Assembly: GCF_040537815.1 (NCBI RefSeq)
Contig: NZ_JBEWSZ010000001.1
Location: forward strand, 4,340,001 to 4,404,000
Direction of reading: 5' to 3'
DNA length: 64,000 nt
Origin: Mesorhizobium shangrilense
GTDB lineage: Bacteria; Pseudomonadota; Alphaproteobacteria; Rhizobiales; Rhizobiaceae
Below are positions 26,935 through 38,100 of the stretch, one piece after another. The position numbers were made by a program, and so were the translations under genes. The notes beneath the pieces are model-generated. The model was not told the origin of the DNA and searched no databases. It saw only the letters and a list, made by a program, of their open reading frames with translations. Within the stretch, counting starts at the first letter, position 1. Every line of letters begins with the position of its first letter.

Positions 26935-27049
26935 TCATTTCAGGCCCTTGTCCGGTTTTGGCTGAAGCTGTCTTGAATCGCCGTTTTCCCGATCCCATTT
27001 CGATTCCACGCAGCCAGATGGCTGTCTCCAACCGAAGGAATCGGAGAAA

Positions 27050-27523
27050 ATGAACACATCCGCACTGATCCGTCCGGCCTGGACGCCGGCGACCATCGCG
27101 TTGATGGTCATCGGCTTCATGGTGTTCTGGCCGCTCGGCTTCGCCATGCTTGCCTACATTATCTGGGGCGACCGGCTTGATGGCTTCAAGCGCGACGTCA
27201 ACCGGGCAACGGACGGTATCTTCGCCGGCTGCCGCCGCGGTTCCGACAAGGCCTCGCGCTGGGGCCATGGTTCCGCCCGCACCGGCAACGTCGCTTTCGA
27301 CGACTGGCGCGAGAAGGAACTCGAACGGCTCAACGAAGAGCGCCGCAAGCTCGACGAGATGCTGACCCAGTTCGACGAATACGCCCGCGAATTGCGTCGC
27401 GCCAAGGACCAGGACGAGTTCGATCGCTTCATGGCGAACCGCAACAAGTCGACGGCTCCCACGACGACCGACACCACGACCACCAAGCGTGGCGGCAAGG
27501 GCTCGGGCCTGCTCGACGACTGA
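27050..27523 (+). CDS. DUF2852 domain protein
   Basis: 157 residues. One membrane segment lies at residues 14-40 (ATIALMVIGFMVFWPLGFAM), then an amphipathic, charged region that is probably a coiled coil (DDWREKELERLNEERRKLDEML) and a Thr/Lys-rich tail. This architecture matches DUF2852, found throughout alphaproteobacteria with no known role. GGAGAAA precedes ATG 27050. Confidence 0.87.
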   Translation: MNTSALIRPAWTPATIALMVIGFMVFWPLGFAMLAYIIWGDRLDGFKRDVNRATDGIFAGCRRGSDKASRWGHGSARTGNVAFDDWREKELERLNEERRKLDEMLTQFDEYARELRRAKDQDEFDRFMANRNKSTAPTTTDTTTTKRGGKGSGLLDD

Positions 27524-27551
27524 GACCAGCGACCGGCCACTCCACAAATGG

Positions 27552-27583
27552 CGGCGTCGCGAAAGCGGCGCCGTTTCTTTTTT
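27552..27583 (+). terminator. Rho-independent terminator after DUF2852 gene
   Basis: CGGCGTCGC, loop GAAA, GCGGCGCCG (one G-U pair) followed by TTTCTTTTTT. Confidence 0.85.
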
Positions 27584-27621
27584 GTTCTACTCGTTTCCTC
27601 GAATCGCGTAACGTTGCGCCA

Positions 27622-28380
27622 ATGTCCTTCGGCTTCTTCCGCAATCTGACCAAGCCCAAGCCCGCGCCGGTCGAGGAGCGCGAGCATGTGGTTGCCGGCC
27701 GCTCACTGCCGCTCAAGATCGTTGAAAACGACCGCGCGCGGCGGCTGACGCTGCGCATCGATTCCGGCGGCCGCGGCCTGCGCATCACCGTCCCGCCGGG
27801 CCTGCGCCGGGGCGAGGTGGAGAAATTCCTGCATCGGCATCAGGGCTGGCTGGAGCAGCGGCTGGCCAAAGTGCCCGACCGGCCGCAAGTGCGACCCGGC
27901 ATCAAGATTCCCCTGCGCGGCGTGCCGCATCTCATCGTTCATGAGCCGGGCAAGCGCGGCACGGTCTCGGTCGAGAACGACGCCGCTGGGCCGACGCTGG
28001 TCGTCCATGGCGATCGCATACATTTGCCGCGCCGCATCGCCGACTTCCTCAAGCGCGAAGCCAAGCGCGAGATCGAGGCGCTGGTGCTGAAACACACCGG
28101 AGCGCTGGGCAAACGAGCCAAGGCGGTCCGCTTCAAGGACACGTCAAGCCGCTGGGGGTCCTGCACCTCAGACGGCAGCCTGTCCTTTTCCTGGCGCATC
28201 ATGATGGCGCCGGCGCCGGTGATAAACTACCTCGTCGCGCATGAAGTGGCACATCTCAAGGAGATGAACCATGGCCCGGACTTCTGGGCCCTGTGCGAAG
28301 AGCTTTGCCCGGACACCGAGCGCTGCAAGGCCTGGCTGAAGCGCAATGGCGGCGCGCTGCAGGCGATCGTGTTCGAGTAA
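27622..28380 (+). CDS. YgjP-like (M48/SprT) zinc metallopeptidase
   Basis: 252 residues. The zinc site is HEVAHLKEMNHGPDFW, i.e. HExxH with a third His, near residue 210; SRWGSCTSDGSLSFSW just before it is the other signature of this family (formerly DUF45). The N-terminal half is a beta-rich region. Members are cytoplasmic metallopeptidases with poorly known targets. It begins 38 bases after the terminator of the upstream gene. Confidence 0.9.
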   Translation: MSFGFFRNLTKPKPAPVEEREHVVAGRSLPLKIVENDRARRLTLRIDSGGRGLRITVPPGLRRGEVEKFLHRHQGWLEQRLAKVPDRPQVRPGIKIPLRGVPHLIVHEPGKRGTVSVENDAAGPTLVVHGDRIHLPRRIADFLKREAKREIEALVLKHTGALGKRAKAVRFKDTSSRWGSCTSDGSLSFSWRIMMAPAPVINYLVAHEVAHLKEMNHGPDFWALCEELCPDTERCKAWLKRNGGALQAIVFE

Positions 28381-28410
28381 TTCGGCTGGCCGGCCTAAGC
28401 CCGCGCCCGG

Positions 28411-28629
28411 TCAGTCATCATTCGCCGCGTTCAAATCCTCAGGCCGCAAGCCCTCATCGCCATGATGCGGCCATGGCAGAAAGTTGCTGTCAAAGGCATC
28501 TCCGCCAAAATACTCGAGCGCGCGATGCGCCTCGGCGCCGTTGAATGCGGCCTTGTCCATCAGATGGGCGATGACCTCGCGCGCCTGTGCGATCTTCTGG
28601 CTGAGTTCGGCAACGGTTCTGTCGGCCAT
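28411..28629 (-). CDS. hypothetical protein, 72 residues
   Basis: MADRTVAELSQKIAQAREVIAHL suggests an N-terminal helix or coiled coil; the C-terminus is acidic (HHGDEGLRPEDLNAANDD). GGGAG lies seven bases before ATG 28629. It stands alone between two plus-strand genes, convergent with the metallopeptidase and divergent from trpF. No domain is recognised. Confidence 0.68.
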   Translation of the reverse strand: MADRTVAELSQKIAQAREVIAHLMDKAAFNGAEAHRALEYFGGDAFDSNFLPWPHHGDEGLRPEDLNAANDD

Positions 28630-28741
28630 GATTGTGCTCCCGCCTTGCGTCCTGTCCGTCAATAGGTAGCGCCTTTGGCGTTGCTGGCAAACAGCATGCT
28701 TTTTCTCGACTCTTTTGCCGTTTCGTGCCAATTCCCGCCCC

Positions 28742-29401
28742 ATGGCGCTCGACATCAAGATCTGCGGGTTGAAGACCGACACGGCAATGGCCGCGGCACT
28801 GGCCGGCGGGGCCAGCCATGTCGGCTTTATTTTCTTCGCCAAGAGCCCCCGCTTCATCGAGCCTTCGGAAGCCGGCCGCCTGCGCGAAGCCGCAACCGGC
28901 AAGGCCAGCGCGGTCGCCGTCACGGTTGATGCCAGCGATGCGTTCCTGGATGAAATCGTCCAGAAGATGCGTCCCGACATGATGCAGCTTCACGGCTCGG
29001 AAAGCCCGGCACGGCTAACCGCAGTAAAAGCGCGCTACGGCCTGCCGGTGATGAAGGCGCTGTCGGTCAGCCAGACCGCCGACCTGGAACGGGTAAAGCC
29101 CTTCATTGGCATCGCCGACCGCTTCCTGTTCGATGCAAAGCCGCCGAAAGGTTCCGAACTGCCGGGCGGCAATGGCGTCTCTTTCGATTGGGATATTCTC
29201 ACCGGCCTTGACGCTGGCGTCGATTACATGCTTTCCGGTGGGCTCAACGCCGCCAATATCGGCGATGCCCTTCGGCTAGCAAACCCGCCAGGAATAGACA
29301 TTTCGTCGGGCGTGGAGAGCGCGCCGGGCGTCAAGGATCCGGTGCTGATCGAACAGTTTTTCCGGGCCGTCAGGGCAGCGACCGACAATCGCGCCGCCTG
29401 A
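28742..29401 (+). CDS. trpF: phosphoribosylanthranilate isomerase
   Basis: 219 residues with a TIM barrel. DIKICGLKT carries the catalytic Cys, and [12 protein letters not shown] an expected general acid region; [15 protein letters not shown] and [16 protein letters not shown] form the phosphate-binding end. It converts PRA to CdRP in tryptophan synthesis. The start ATG 28742 aligns with the usual family N-terminus although no clear ribosome-binding site is seen. trpB and trpA follow, as is usual in alphaproteobacteria. Confidence 0.96.
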   Translation: MALDIKICGLKTDTAMAAALAGGASHVGFIFFAKSPRFIEPSEAGRLREAATGKASAVAVTVDASDAFLDEIVQKMRPDMMQLHGSESPARLTAVKARYGLPVMKALSVSQTADLERVKPFIGIADRFLFDAKPPKGSELPGGNGVSFDWDILTGLDAGVDYMLSGGLNAANIGDALRLANPPGIDISSGVESAPGVKDPVLIEQFFRAVRAATDNRAA

Positions 29402-29414
29402 CGATCGAACCAGA

Positions 29415-29462
29415 GCATGCCGCGGAAGATCGGTAACCGGTTTTCCGACAAGGGCATGCCGC
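29415..29462. repeat. Palindromic intergenic element, family A copy 3
   Basis: GCATGCC ends with AACCGGTTTTCCG inside, between trpF and trpB. Confidence 0.7.
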
Positions 29463-29486
29463 ACATCAGGACGTAGGAGATCGGCG

Positions 29487-30737
29487 ATGAACAAGCCGGC
29501 GACACCCAATTCCTTCCGCACCGGACCCGACGAACAGGGCATGTTCGGCATCTTTGGCGGGCGCTTCGTCGCCGAGACGCTGATGCCGCTGATCCTCGAC
29601 CTCGAACGGAACTGGAACGAGGTCAAGAACGATCCGGATTTCAAGGCCGAACTGCAGAACCTTTCGACCCATTATGCCGGGCGCCCGTCGAAGCTCTATT
29701 TCGCCGAAGGCCTGACCAGGCATCTTCGTGAGGTTTCCTCGGCGAAGGGCCTCGGGGGCGGCGCAAAAGTCTATTTCAAGCGCGAGGACCTGAACCATAC
29801 GGGTTCGCACAAGATCAACAACTGCCTCGGCCAGATCCTCCTGGCCAAGCGCATGGGCAAGAAGCGGATCATCGCCGAAACCGGTGCCGGCCAGCACGGT
29901 GTCGCTTCGGCCACGGTGGCGGCGCGTTTCGGCTTTCCTTGCGTCGTCTACATGGGTGCGACCGACGTCGCCCGCCAAAGCCCCAATGTCTTCCGCATGA
30001 AGCTGCTGGGCGCCGAGGTGCGACCGGTGACCGCCGGCCACGGCACGCTGAAGGACGCCATGAACGAAGCCCTTCGTGATTGGGTGACCAATGTCGAGGA
30101 TACCTACTATCTGATCGGCACCGCCGCCGGCCCTCACCCCTATCCGGAGCTGGTGCGCGACTTCCAGTCGGTGATAGGCACCGAGGCACGCGCCCAGATC
30201 CTCGAGCAGGAAGGCCGCTTGCCCGACACGATCATCGCCGCTGTCGGCGGCGGCTCGAATGCCATCGGCATGTTCCATCCCTTCCTCGACGACAAGGATG
30301 TTCGCATCATCGGTATCGAGGCCGGTGGGCGCGGTCTCGACGGCATCGAGCATTGCGCCTCGATGAATGCCGGCTCGCCGGGCGTGCTGCACGGCAACCG
30401 CACCTATCTCCTGCAGAATGCCGATGGGCAGATCATGGACGGCCATTCGATCTCGGCCGGCCTCGATTACCCAGGCGTCGGTCCCGAGCATTCCTGGCTG
30501 CGCGACTCCGGCCGCGTTGAATATGTGCCAATCCTCGACGACGAGGCGCTGGAGGCGTTCAAGCTGACGACGCGCGTCGAAGGCATCATTCCGGCGCTGG
30601 AATCAGCACACGCCATCGCACATGCGGTGAAGATCGTGCCGGCAATGGACAAGGACCAGATCGTCATCGTCAACCTGTCCGGCCGTGGCGACAAGGACGT
30701 GCACACGGTGGCCTCGATGCTGGGCATGGAGATCTGA
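29487..30737 (+). CDS. trpB: tryptophan synthase beta chain
   Basis: 416 residues. The PLP Lys is in [15 protein letters not shown] near residue 100, the phosphate-binding loop is [11 protein letters not shown] near 255, and [17 protein letters not shown] closes the protein. It joins indole and serine to give tryptophan, in complex with TrpA. GGAGATC is found before ATG 29487. trpA starts two bases after its stop. Confidence 0.98.
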   Translation: MNKPATPNSFRTGPDEQGMFGIFGGRFVAETLMPLILDLERNWNEVKNDPDFKAELQNLSTHYAGRPSKLYFAEGLTRHLREVSSAKGLGGGAKVYFKREDLNHTGSHKINNCLGQILLAKRMGKKRIIAETGAGQHGVASATVAARFGFPCVVYMGATDVARQSPNVFRMKLLGAEVRPVTAGHGTLKDAMNEALRDWVTNVEDTYYLIGTAAGPHPYPELVRDFQSVIGTEARAQILEQEGRLPDTIIAAVGGGSNAIGMFHPFLDDKDVRIIGIEAGGRGLDGIEHCASMNAGSPGVLHGNRTYLLQNADGQIMDGHSISAGLDYPGVGPEHSWLRDSGRVEYVPILDDEALEAFKLTTRVEGIIPALESAHAIAHAVKIVPAMDKDQIVIVNLSGRGDKDVHTVASMLGMEI

Positions 30738-30739
30738 TC

Positions 30740-31579
30740 ATGACCACGCGCATCGACCGCCGCATGGCGAAGCTGAAGACTGAAGGCCGCCCGGCGCTCG
30801 TCACCTATTTCATGGGCGGCGACCCCGACTACGACACCTCGCTGTCGATCATGAAGGCGCTGCCAAAGGCCGGAGCCGACATTATCGAACTCGGCATGCC
30901 GTTCTCCGATCCAATGGCCGACGGCCCGGCGATCCAGGCTGCTGGTTTGCGTGCTCTGAAAGGCGGCCAGACGCTGGTCAAGACGCTGAAGATGGCGTCC
31001 GACTTCCGCGCCGGCGATAATGAAACGCCGATCGTGCTGATGGGCTACTACAACCCGATCTACGTCTACGGCGTCGACCGCTTCCTCAAGGATGCGCTGG
31101 CCAGCGGCATCGACGGGCTGATCGTCGTCGACCTGCCGCCGGAGATGGATGAGGAACTGTGCATTCCGGCGCTGAAGGCGGGCATCAATTTCATCCGCCT
31201 GGCGACGCCAACCACCGACGACAAGCGCCTGCCCAAGGTGCTGCAGAACACGTCGGGCTTCGTCTATTACGTGTCGATGACCGGCATCACCGGCTCGGCG
31301 CTTGCCGATACCGGCAAGGTTGCAGCAGCTGTCAAGCGCATCAAGGGCCATACCGACCTGCCGGTCTGTGTCGGCTTCGGTGTCAAGACCGCCGAACAGG
31401 CGCGCACCATCGGCGCGTCGGCCGACGGCGTCGTCGTCGGCACCGCAATCGTCAATGCGGTCGCCAATGTGCTGGGGCCGAAGGGCGAGAAAACCGCCGA
31501 TCCGGCCGAGGCTGTCGCCACGCTGGTCAGCGGACTTGCACAGGGTGTGCGCGGCGCCCGCCTTGCTGCCGCCGAATAA
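30740..31579 (+). CDS. trpA: tryptophan synthase alpha chain
   Basis: 279 residues. The catalytic Glu is in [17 protein letters not shown] near residue 50 and the Asp in [22 protein letters not shown] and [12 protein letters not shown] complete the phosphate site. It cleaves indole-3-glycerol phosphate and channels indole to TrpB. It starts two bases after trpB, so translation is probably coupled. Confidence 0.98.
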   Translation: MTTRIDRRMAKLKTEGRPALVTYFMGGDPDYDTSLSIMKALPKAGADIIELGMPFSDPMADGPAIQAAGLRALKGGQTLVKTLKMASDFRAGDNETPIVLMGYYNPIYVYGVDRFLKDALASGIDGLIVVDLPPEMDEELCIPALKAGINFIRLATPTTDDKRLPKVLQNTSGFVYYVSMTGITGSALADTGKVAAAVKRIKGHTDLPVCVGFGVKTAEQARTIGASADGVVVGTAIVNAVANVLGPKGEKTADPAEAVATLVSGLAQGVRGARLAAAE

Positions 31580-31596
31580 TCTTCCTAGATCAAGTC

Positions 31597-31643
31597 AGTG
31601 CATGTCGCCCAAAATCGGTTCCCATTTCCGGGCGACATGCACT
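31597..31643. repeat. Palindromic intergenic element, family A variant (copy 4)
   Basis: AGTGCATGTCGCCC and GGGCGACATGCACT ends, with AAAATCGGTTCCCATTT inside, between trpA and accD. Confidence 0.75.
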
Positions 31644-31672
31644 AACTCTTCGTCAGGACAGGAGCCGAAGCG

Positions 31673-32599
31673 ATGAACTGGATCACCAACTACGTTCGCC
31701 CGAGGATCAACTCGATGCTCGGCCGGCGCACCGACATGCCGGAAAATCTCTGGATCAAGGATCCGGAAACCGGCGAGATGGTCTTCCACAAAGATCTGGA
31801 GTCGAACCAGTTCGTTATCCCGTCCTCTGGGCATCACATGAAGATATCGGCCAAGGAACGGCTGAAATTCTTCTTCGACGACGGCAAGTACGAGACCCTG
31901 GAAAACCCCAAGGTCATGCAGGATCCGCTGAAGTTCCGCGACGAGAAACGCTATGTCGACCGGCTGAAGGACGCCAAGGCCAAGACCGGCCTGGAAGATG
32001 CCATCATCAATGCGCTGGGGACCATCGAAGGCCTGCCGGTGGTGGTGACGGTGCAGGATTTCGCTTTCATGGGCGGCTCGCTCGGCATGGCTGCCGGCGA
32101 CGCCATCGTGCACGGGTTCGAAGTGGCCCTGCAGCGCAAGCGGCCGCTGATCCTGTTCGCGGCCTCGGGCGGCGCGCGCATGCAGGAAGGTATCTTGTCG
32201 CTCATGCAACTGCCGAGGACCACGGTTGGCGTCGACCGGCTGAAGGAAGCCGGCCTGCCCTACATCGTCGTCCTGACCAATCCGACCACGGGCGGCGTCA
32301 CCGCTTCCTACGCCATGCTGGGCGACGTGCACATCGCCGAACCCGGCGCGCTCATCGGCTTTGCCGGACCGCGCGTCATCGAACAGACGATCCGCGAAAA
32401 ACTGCCGGACGGCTTCCAGCGCTCCGAATATCTGATGGACCACGGCATGGTCGACATGGTGGTGTCGCGGCTGGAAATGCGCGCCACGATCGCAAGGCTG
32501 TTGAAAATGCTGCTCAAGATGCCCGAGGAGCAAAAGCCGCTGGAGCCGGAAACCCTGCCGCCTTCGGTGGTCTCCGCGGAAACACGCCCGCAAGTCTGA
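31673..32599 (+). CDS. accD: acetyl-CoA carboxylase carboxyltransferase beta subunit, cysteine-free
   Basis: 308 residues. The carboxyltransferase core is clear: [54 protein letters not shown] and [19 protein letters not shown]. The N-terminal region that is a C4 zinc ribbon in E. coli is present in outline ([31 protein letters not shown]) but every Cys is replaced and the protein has no Cys at all. It works with AccA in fatty-acid synthesis. The placement between trpA and folC is a usual alphaproteobacterial order. Confidence 0.97.
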   Translation: MNWITNYVRPRINSMLGRRTDMPENLWIKDPETGEMVFHKDLESNQFVIPSSGHHMKISAKERLKFFFDDGKYETLENPKVMQDPLKFRDEKRYVDRLKDAKAKTGLEDAIINALGTIEGLPVVVTVQDFAFMGGSLGMAAGDAIVHGFEVALQRKRPLILFAASGGARMQEGILSLMQLPRTTVGVDRLKEAGLPYIVVLTNPTTGGVTASYAMLGDVHIAEPGALIGFAGPRVIEQTIREKLPDGFQRSEYLMDHGMVDMVVSRLEMRATIARLLKMLLKMPEEQKPLEPETLPPSVVSAETRPQV

Positions 32600-32715
32600 C
32601 GCGACACGAAACGCCGCGAACCGCGATTGCACAGGGGATGTGGCGCTGTAGCTTTTGATTGCCACGGTCTTTTTCGAGCCGATTCTGGTTTTCGGGGCCA
32701 TGCTAGGATTCTTCC

Positions 32716-34041
32716 ATGACGACGCTCGCCGCCGACCGCGAAATCGAAGCCCTGATGGCGCTTCACCCGAAAGGCTTCGACCTTTCGCTCGACCGCATTA
32801 CGCGGCTGCTGGATCGGCTGGGCAATCCGCAGGACCGGCTGCCACCAGTCATTCATATCGCCGGCACCAACGGCAAGGGCTCCTGCGCCGCCTTTTCGCG
32901 GGCCCTGCTCGAATCCGCCGGCTATCGCGTCCATGTCCACACCTCGCCGCATCTGGTGAGCTGGCACGAACGCTACCGGCTGGCCGCCGATGGCGGTGGC
33001 AAACTGGTCGAGGACAAGGTCTTCGCCGAAGCTATCGCCCGTGTCGCCAAGGCCAATGACGGCCAGAAGATAACCGTCTTCGAAATCCTGACCGCCGTTA
33101 CCTTCGTGCTTTTTTCCGAACATCCGGCGGACGCCGCCATCATCGAGGTGGGTCTCGGCGGCCGCTTCGATGCCACCAATGTCGTCAAGGAACCCGCCGT
33201 CTCGGTGATCATGCCGGTGTCGCTCGACCACGAGGCCTATCTTGGCGACCGGGTCGAGCTGATCGCCGCCGAAAAGGCCGGGATCATGAAGCGCGGCTGC
33301 CCGGTCGTCATCGGCGCCCAGGAAAGCGAGACTGCGCAGCAGGTTCTCATCGAGACCGCCGAACGGCTCGACTGTCCCGACTTCGTCTACGGCCAGGATT
33401 TCCTCGCCTATGAGGAAAACGGCCGCATGGTCTATCAGGACGAAGACGGGTTGATGGACCTGCCGCCGCCTCGCCTGCCTGGGCGCCATCAGTTCGCCAA
33501 CGCGGCGGCGGCGATCGCGGCGGTCAAAGCGGCGGGATTCCAGATCAGCCACCGCGCCGCTGAAAAGGCAATGACAAGCGTCGCCTGGCCCGGCCGGATG
33601 CAGAAGCTGGCGCAGGGCAAGCTGGCGGAGCTGGCGCCGAAGGGCGCCGACATCTGGCTCGACGGCGGCCACAATCCGGGCGCCGGCGTCGTGGTTGCCG
33701 AAGCGCTGGCCGAGCAGGAAGAAAAGAACCCGCGTCCGCTTTTCCTCATCTCCGGCATGATCAACACCAAGGACCAGAGCGGCTATTTTCGCGCTTTCAA
33801 GGGGCTGGCTCGTCACGTCTATACGGTGCCGGTGAGCATGAGCGACGCTGGCGTGCCGAATGATGAACTGGCAATCCGCGCCACGGAGGCTGGCCTGTCG
33901 GCCGAGCCGGTGAGTTCCGTCGCCAGCGCGCTGATGCTGCTGCGCGACACCTGGGACGGTCCGGCACCGCGCATCCTGATCGGGGGGTCGCTCTATCTGG
34001 CTGGGGCAGTGCTGGCCGAGAACGGCACGCCGCCGACTTGA
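32716..34041 (+). CDS. folC: folylpolyglutamate/dihydrofolate synthase
   Basis: 441 residues of the Mur ligase superfamily. The ATP loop is HIAGTNGKGSCAAF near residue 47; TSPHLVSWHERYRL, VEVGLGGRFDATN-like and LGDRVELIAAEKAGIMK are typical, and DGGHNPGA marks the C-terminal domain. It adds Glu to dihydropteroate and folates. It is the last gene of the trpFBA-accD-folC run, 116 bases after accD. Confidence 0.96.
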   Translation: MTTLAADREIEALMALHPKGFDLSLDRITRLLDRLGNPQDRLPPVIHIAGTNGKGSCAAFSRALLESAGYRVHVHTSPHLVSWHERYRLAADGGGKLVEDKVFAEAIARVAKANDGQKITVFEILTAVTFVLFSEHPADAAIIEVGLGGRFDATNVVKEPAVSVIMPVSLDHEAYLGDRVELIAAEKAGIMKRGCPVVIGAQESETAQQVLIETAERLDCPDFVYGQDFLAYEENGRMVYQDEDGLMDLPPPRLPGRHQFANAAAAIAAVKAAGFQISHRAAEKAMTSVAWPGRMQKLAQGKLAELAPKGADIWLDGGHNPGAGVVVAEALAEQEEKNPRPLFLISGMINTKDQSGYFRAFKGLARHVYTVPVSMSDAGVPNDELAIRATEAGLSAEPVSSVASALMLLRDTWDGPAPRILIGGSLYLAGAVLAENGTPPT

Positions 34042-34199
34042 GACAGGGCTTGCGGTGACCGCTTCTTGCGAGGCGGTTTTACTGCTCATCGTCGGTCGGC
34101 GCGGCCCCACATTGTCCTGCCGGACGTTCGTCAGGCAGATGAGGGGCAGCGCGGCGTTCCAATATCGCCTAAGTGCGCATCGCCCTCAGAACGAACTGC

Positions 34200-34481
34200 T
34201 CACTTCAGCTCGATCTCGATAAAGGCGTATTCGCCCTCGTTGGCGCTGACGACGTCGTGCTCGACGCCTTCCTTGCGGAAATAGGGCGCACCCTTCTTCA
34301 TCTCGGCGAAGGATTCGCCGTCCTTGGTCAGCAGCTTCACCTTGCCGTCCATCAGCGGCACGACGACATAGTCGTGGCCGTGGCGGTGCCAGCCGGTGTT
34401 GTCGCCCGGCGCGAAGCGGTATTCGGTGACGATGACGCGTTCATTGTCGATGAAGACGGTGGCCTTGGCGGATCCGGTCAT
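34200..34481 (-). CDS. cupin domain protein
   Basis: 93 residues, a single small beta barrel: NTGWHRHGHDYVVVPLMDG gives the first cupin motif with its His and EHDVVSANEGEYAFIEIE the second. Metal binding is likely. The start ATG 34481 is supported by AGGGAGAA five bases upstream; longer frames run into a repeat element. Function unknown. Confidence 0.85.
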   Translation of the reverse strand: MTGSAKATVFIDNERVIVTEYRFAPGDNTGWHRHGHDYVVVPLMDGKVKLLTKDGESFAEMKKGAPYFRKEGVEHDVVSANEGEYAFIEIELK

Positions 34482-34552
34482 ATCGTTTCTCCCTGCTTCT
34501 GCTTGCCAACAGATGACATGGAGTGGCCTGACGTGAGGGCCAGAGCGGCCCA

Positions 34553-34599
34553 GCGCATGACCCAGAAAATCGGAATCGATTTTCTGAAGGATCATGCGC
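34553..34599. repeat. Palindromic intergenic element, family A variant (copy 5)
   Basis: GCGCATGA and TCATGCGC ends with AGAAAATCGGAATCGATTTTCT inside, between the cupin gene and trxA. Confidence 0.75.
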
Positions 34600-34664
34600 C
34601 AATCTAATTGCTACAGCGTCCTTTGCGCGTCCGAAGGACCCGCGGCGCTGTAGGTGACGCCAAC

Positions 34665-34694
34665 AAAAAGCCCGGCGCGAGGCCGGGCTTTTGA
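34665..34694 (-). terminator. Rho-independent terminator after trxA
   Basis: Minus strand AAAAGCCCGGC, loop, GCCGGGCTTTTT. Confidence 0.9.
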
Positions 34695-34711
34695 TTTGAA
34701 TTTCAGATAGA

Positions 34712-35035
34712 TCAGGCAAGGCTGCCATTGATCCAGTGCGACAGTGCGGTCTTGGGCGCGGCGCCTACCTTCATGTCGGCCACTTCGCCGCCCTTGAAGA
34801 TCATCAGCGTCGGGATCGAGCGCACGCCAAACTGGGCGGCAAGCTCGGGATTCTCGTCGATGTTCAGCTTGGCGATCTTCACCTTCGCGCCTAGTTCCGT
34901 GGCGATGTCTTCCAGTGCCGGCGCGATCATCTTGCAAGGGCCGCACCATTCCGCCCAGAAATCGACGACGACCGGTACGCTGGCGTTAAGCACATCGGCC
35001 TGGAAATTGCTCTTGTCGACCTTGACGGTGGTCAT
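34712..35035 (-). CDS. trxA: thioredoxin
   Basis: 107 residues with the active site [14 protein letters not shown] and the cis-Pro loop [14 protein letters not shown], the standard length. AAAGGA lies seven bases before ATG 35035. It is a cytoplasmic disulfide reductase fed by thioredoxin reductase. It lies 74 bases downstream of addA and ends at a strong terminator. Confidence 0.97.
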   Translation of the reverse strand: MTTVKVDKSNFQADVLNASVPVVVDFWAEWCGPCKMIAPALEDIATELGAKVKIAKLNIDENPELAAQFGVRSIPTLMIFKGGEVADMKVGAAPKTALSHWINGSLA

Positions 35036-35109
35036 GCGGGAATCCTTTCGAGAGTTTTTGTCCCACCAAATGTGGTGGTGTGCGAGCCCTTCTTCAAGCA
35101 GGTGTTGTG

Positions 35110-38100
35110 TCACGCTCCTGTGAGTCGAGCAAGGGCATCGTCCATGGCCGTGGCGGGTAGCTCGATCAGGCGCGGCGCTTCCGTGAACAACAGCGTTGCT
35201 GAAACCTCCCGCCCCGGGTAAAGCGGCTGGAGCAATGCGCGGTAGAGCGCCAGTTGCAGGATATAGGCGGTGGGAACATCGGCCAGGGTGGCCGGTGCCG
35301 GCCGATTGGTCTTGTAGTCGACGATCGATACCCTGCCCGGCGTCACCGCCAGCCGGTCGATCTTGCCGGAGATGGAACGCTTCCTGCCCTTCACCTCGAG
35401 GCTGCCCATGATGGAGACTTCGGCGCGTGATGACGGTGCAAACAGCTGTTCGAAGCGGGTGTCGGTGAGGATCGCCTCCACGGAGGCCAAGGCCTTTTCC
35501 CGCTCGATATCCGTCCATTGCGCACCGGCGCGCGCGAGATAGCGTTGCGCCGCGATCTGGCGCTCGCTCTCAACGACGCCTGGCAGCATCTGCAGCAATT
35601 TGTGCAACGCCAGCCCGCGCATCACAGCAAAGCCTGGCTCTGCCTCGATGTCCAGCACCGGCGAGCTGGTGTCGACCTCTCCCTGTTTTTCCTCCTCGAT
35701 GAGAGCCGATGCACCCGAAGGCGACAGCGGCCGTGGCAGGTCCTCGTAGGGCGGCAAAGGCCGGAACAGAACTGCGGGCAACGGTGCGAAATCCTCTGCC
35801 TGCCGGACCTCCCCGCCGGATGCCAGCGCGACGGGTGGCAGCTTGGTCACATGAAACCGGTGCACGGGGTCGCCATCGGCGGGATGGGCCCGCTGCTCGC
35901 TTTCGGGCGCGCCGATCAGCGCGCGGCCGACGATCGAATGCCAGGTGCCGGCGTTCGGCGCCCGCTTGCCGTGATAGCCGCAGACGATCAATCGGTCCTC
36001 GGCGCGGGTCATGCCGACATAGAGCAGCCGGCGATATTCATCATCGGCGAGGTCGCGGGCACGCGTGGCGGCGGCCTTCGAAAAACCATTGGCGACGTCG
36101 CTGGCCGAGCGCCACAGATAACCCTTGCCATCCCAGCACCGGCCAGAGCCCTCGAAGGGCATCAGTCTCGGCAGATGCTGGTCGCTGAACGGGGCGGAAC
36201 CGCCATCGACCAGGAACACCACCGGCGCCTCCAGGCCCTTGGCGGCATGGACCGTCATGACGCGAACCTCGTCGCGCGTCTGGTCCATCTCGCGCTTGAT
36301 CTCGGGACCGGCGTTTTCCAGTGTCGCCAGGAAGGATTCCAGTCCGGGCAAACCGGTTCGTTCCTCGGCCAGGCAGAAATTCAGGAACTCGTCGAGGATG
36401 TCGCCTGCTTCGGGGCCCAGCCGCGCGATCATCTTCTTGCGCAGGCCGTCGCGGGCAAGCATGCCGGCATAGAATTCGAACACCGGCTTGAAGGCGGCCT
36501 CGCCGGTCCAGATGTCCAGTTGGGTAATGATATCGGCCAGACCAGCATCTTCGGCGGCATGCTCACGCAACGACGCGATCAGCGAAAGACCCGGCGGCCG
36601 CTCGCCAGAAAGCCTGAAAAGCACCTCTTCGGAGGCGTCGAAGATCGGGCTGCGCAGCACCGCCGCGAGCGACAGGTCGTCCTGCGGCTGGATGAGGAAA
36701 TGGCCGAGCGCGATCAGATCCTTGACGGCGATGTGGCCGGGCAGGCTCAGCCGGTCGGCACCGGCGACCGGGATGTCGCGGCGCTTCAGCGCCCGCGTCA
36801 GCGCGTGGACGAAGCGGTCGCGCTTGCGCACGAGAACCAGCACATCGCCGGGGCGAAGCGTCTTGCCACGGCCTTCGATGACTTCACCGGAGCCGATCCA
36901 GCCGGCAATGGTCGCGGCGACGTTTTCGGCAACGCGAACCGCAGGGGCATGGGCATGGTCGATCGCCTGCGTCCAGTCGTCGGGTTCGTCGACGACGTCG
37001 GCGCCGACCGACGGCCAGACCTCGACATAGCCCGGCGCGTCATTGCGGATCGCCTTGTGATCCAGCGGATCGGGGTCATGGCTGATGCCGCGCCGCACGA
37101 CGGGATCGGCGAAAACGCGGTCGACGGCGGCCAGGACATCGTCCGTCGAGCGGAACGACCAGGTCAGCTTGAGATCGGCGAAGGAAGCATTGGCTTCGCG
37201 CACGCGTCCGGCAAACAGAAGCCTGCTGTCGGCAAAGGAATCGGGTGCCGCGCCCTGGAAGGAATAGATCGACTGCTTTTCATCGCCGACGGCGAAGACA
37301 GTGCGATGAACGCCGTCTCTCGCGCCCTGGCCGGCAAAGAACTCTTCGGCCAGCCGCTTCACCACTTCCCACTGGTCGGGGCTGGTGTCCTGCGCTTCGT
37401 CGAGCAGGATATGGTCGATGCCCTGGTCGAGCTTGTATTGCACCCAGGGGCCGGCATCCGGCCGGGCCAGGAGGTTGACCGTGCGCGTGATGAGATCGTT
37501 GAAGTCGAGGAAGCCCCGCCCGCGCTTCAGCTGCTCGTAGCGGGCGATCATCCAGTCGGCGATGGTCAGCGCGGCGCGCGTGCCCTCCAGCATCCGGAAC
37601 AGCGCCAGCCGGTCGACGGTTTCGACGATTGCCGTGGTCGCCGAGAGATAGTGCTCCGCCAGGTCCGGCAGCCGATCGACCAGAACCTTCTTGAAGGCCT
37701 TCGCCGGATCGTAGGCATCGCCATCGGTCTTGAGAAAAGCTCTGGAAAGCAATTGCAGGCGGCGCACCGGCTCGCTCTCGGCGAAAGCCAGCCGCGCATA
37801 GGGCAGGATGTTGTTCAGCACGATGCGGGCGTCGGCCGCCTCCGCAGCCTGGGCGAAGCCGGCGAAATAATCCGGCAGGAAACCGGGCAGCGGCCAGACA
37901 GACGCCGCAATGTCCTCGGCGGTCACGCCGGCACGGAAATGAAACTCGTCGAACAGCGCCTGAAAGTCGGTGCCTCCCTGCCCGGCCGCGTCGATGAAGC
38001 CGCGCAAGCCGTCGCGCTTGCGCACGATCTCGCCAAGCAATGCGTCGAGCCCGGCTTCGCCGCCACGCTCCAGGACCGTGGCGAAAGCCTCGGCGAGCGC

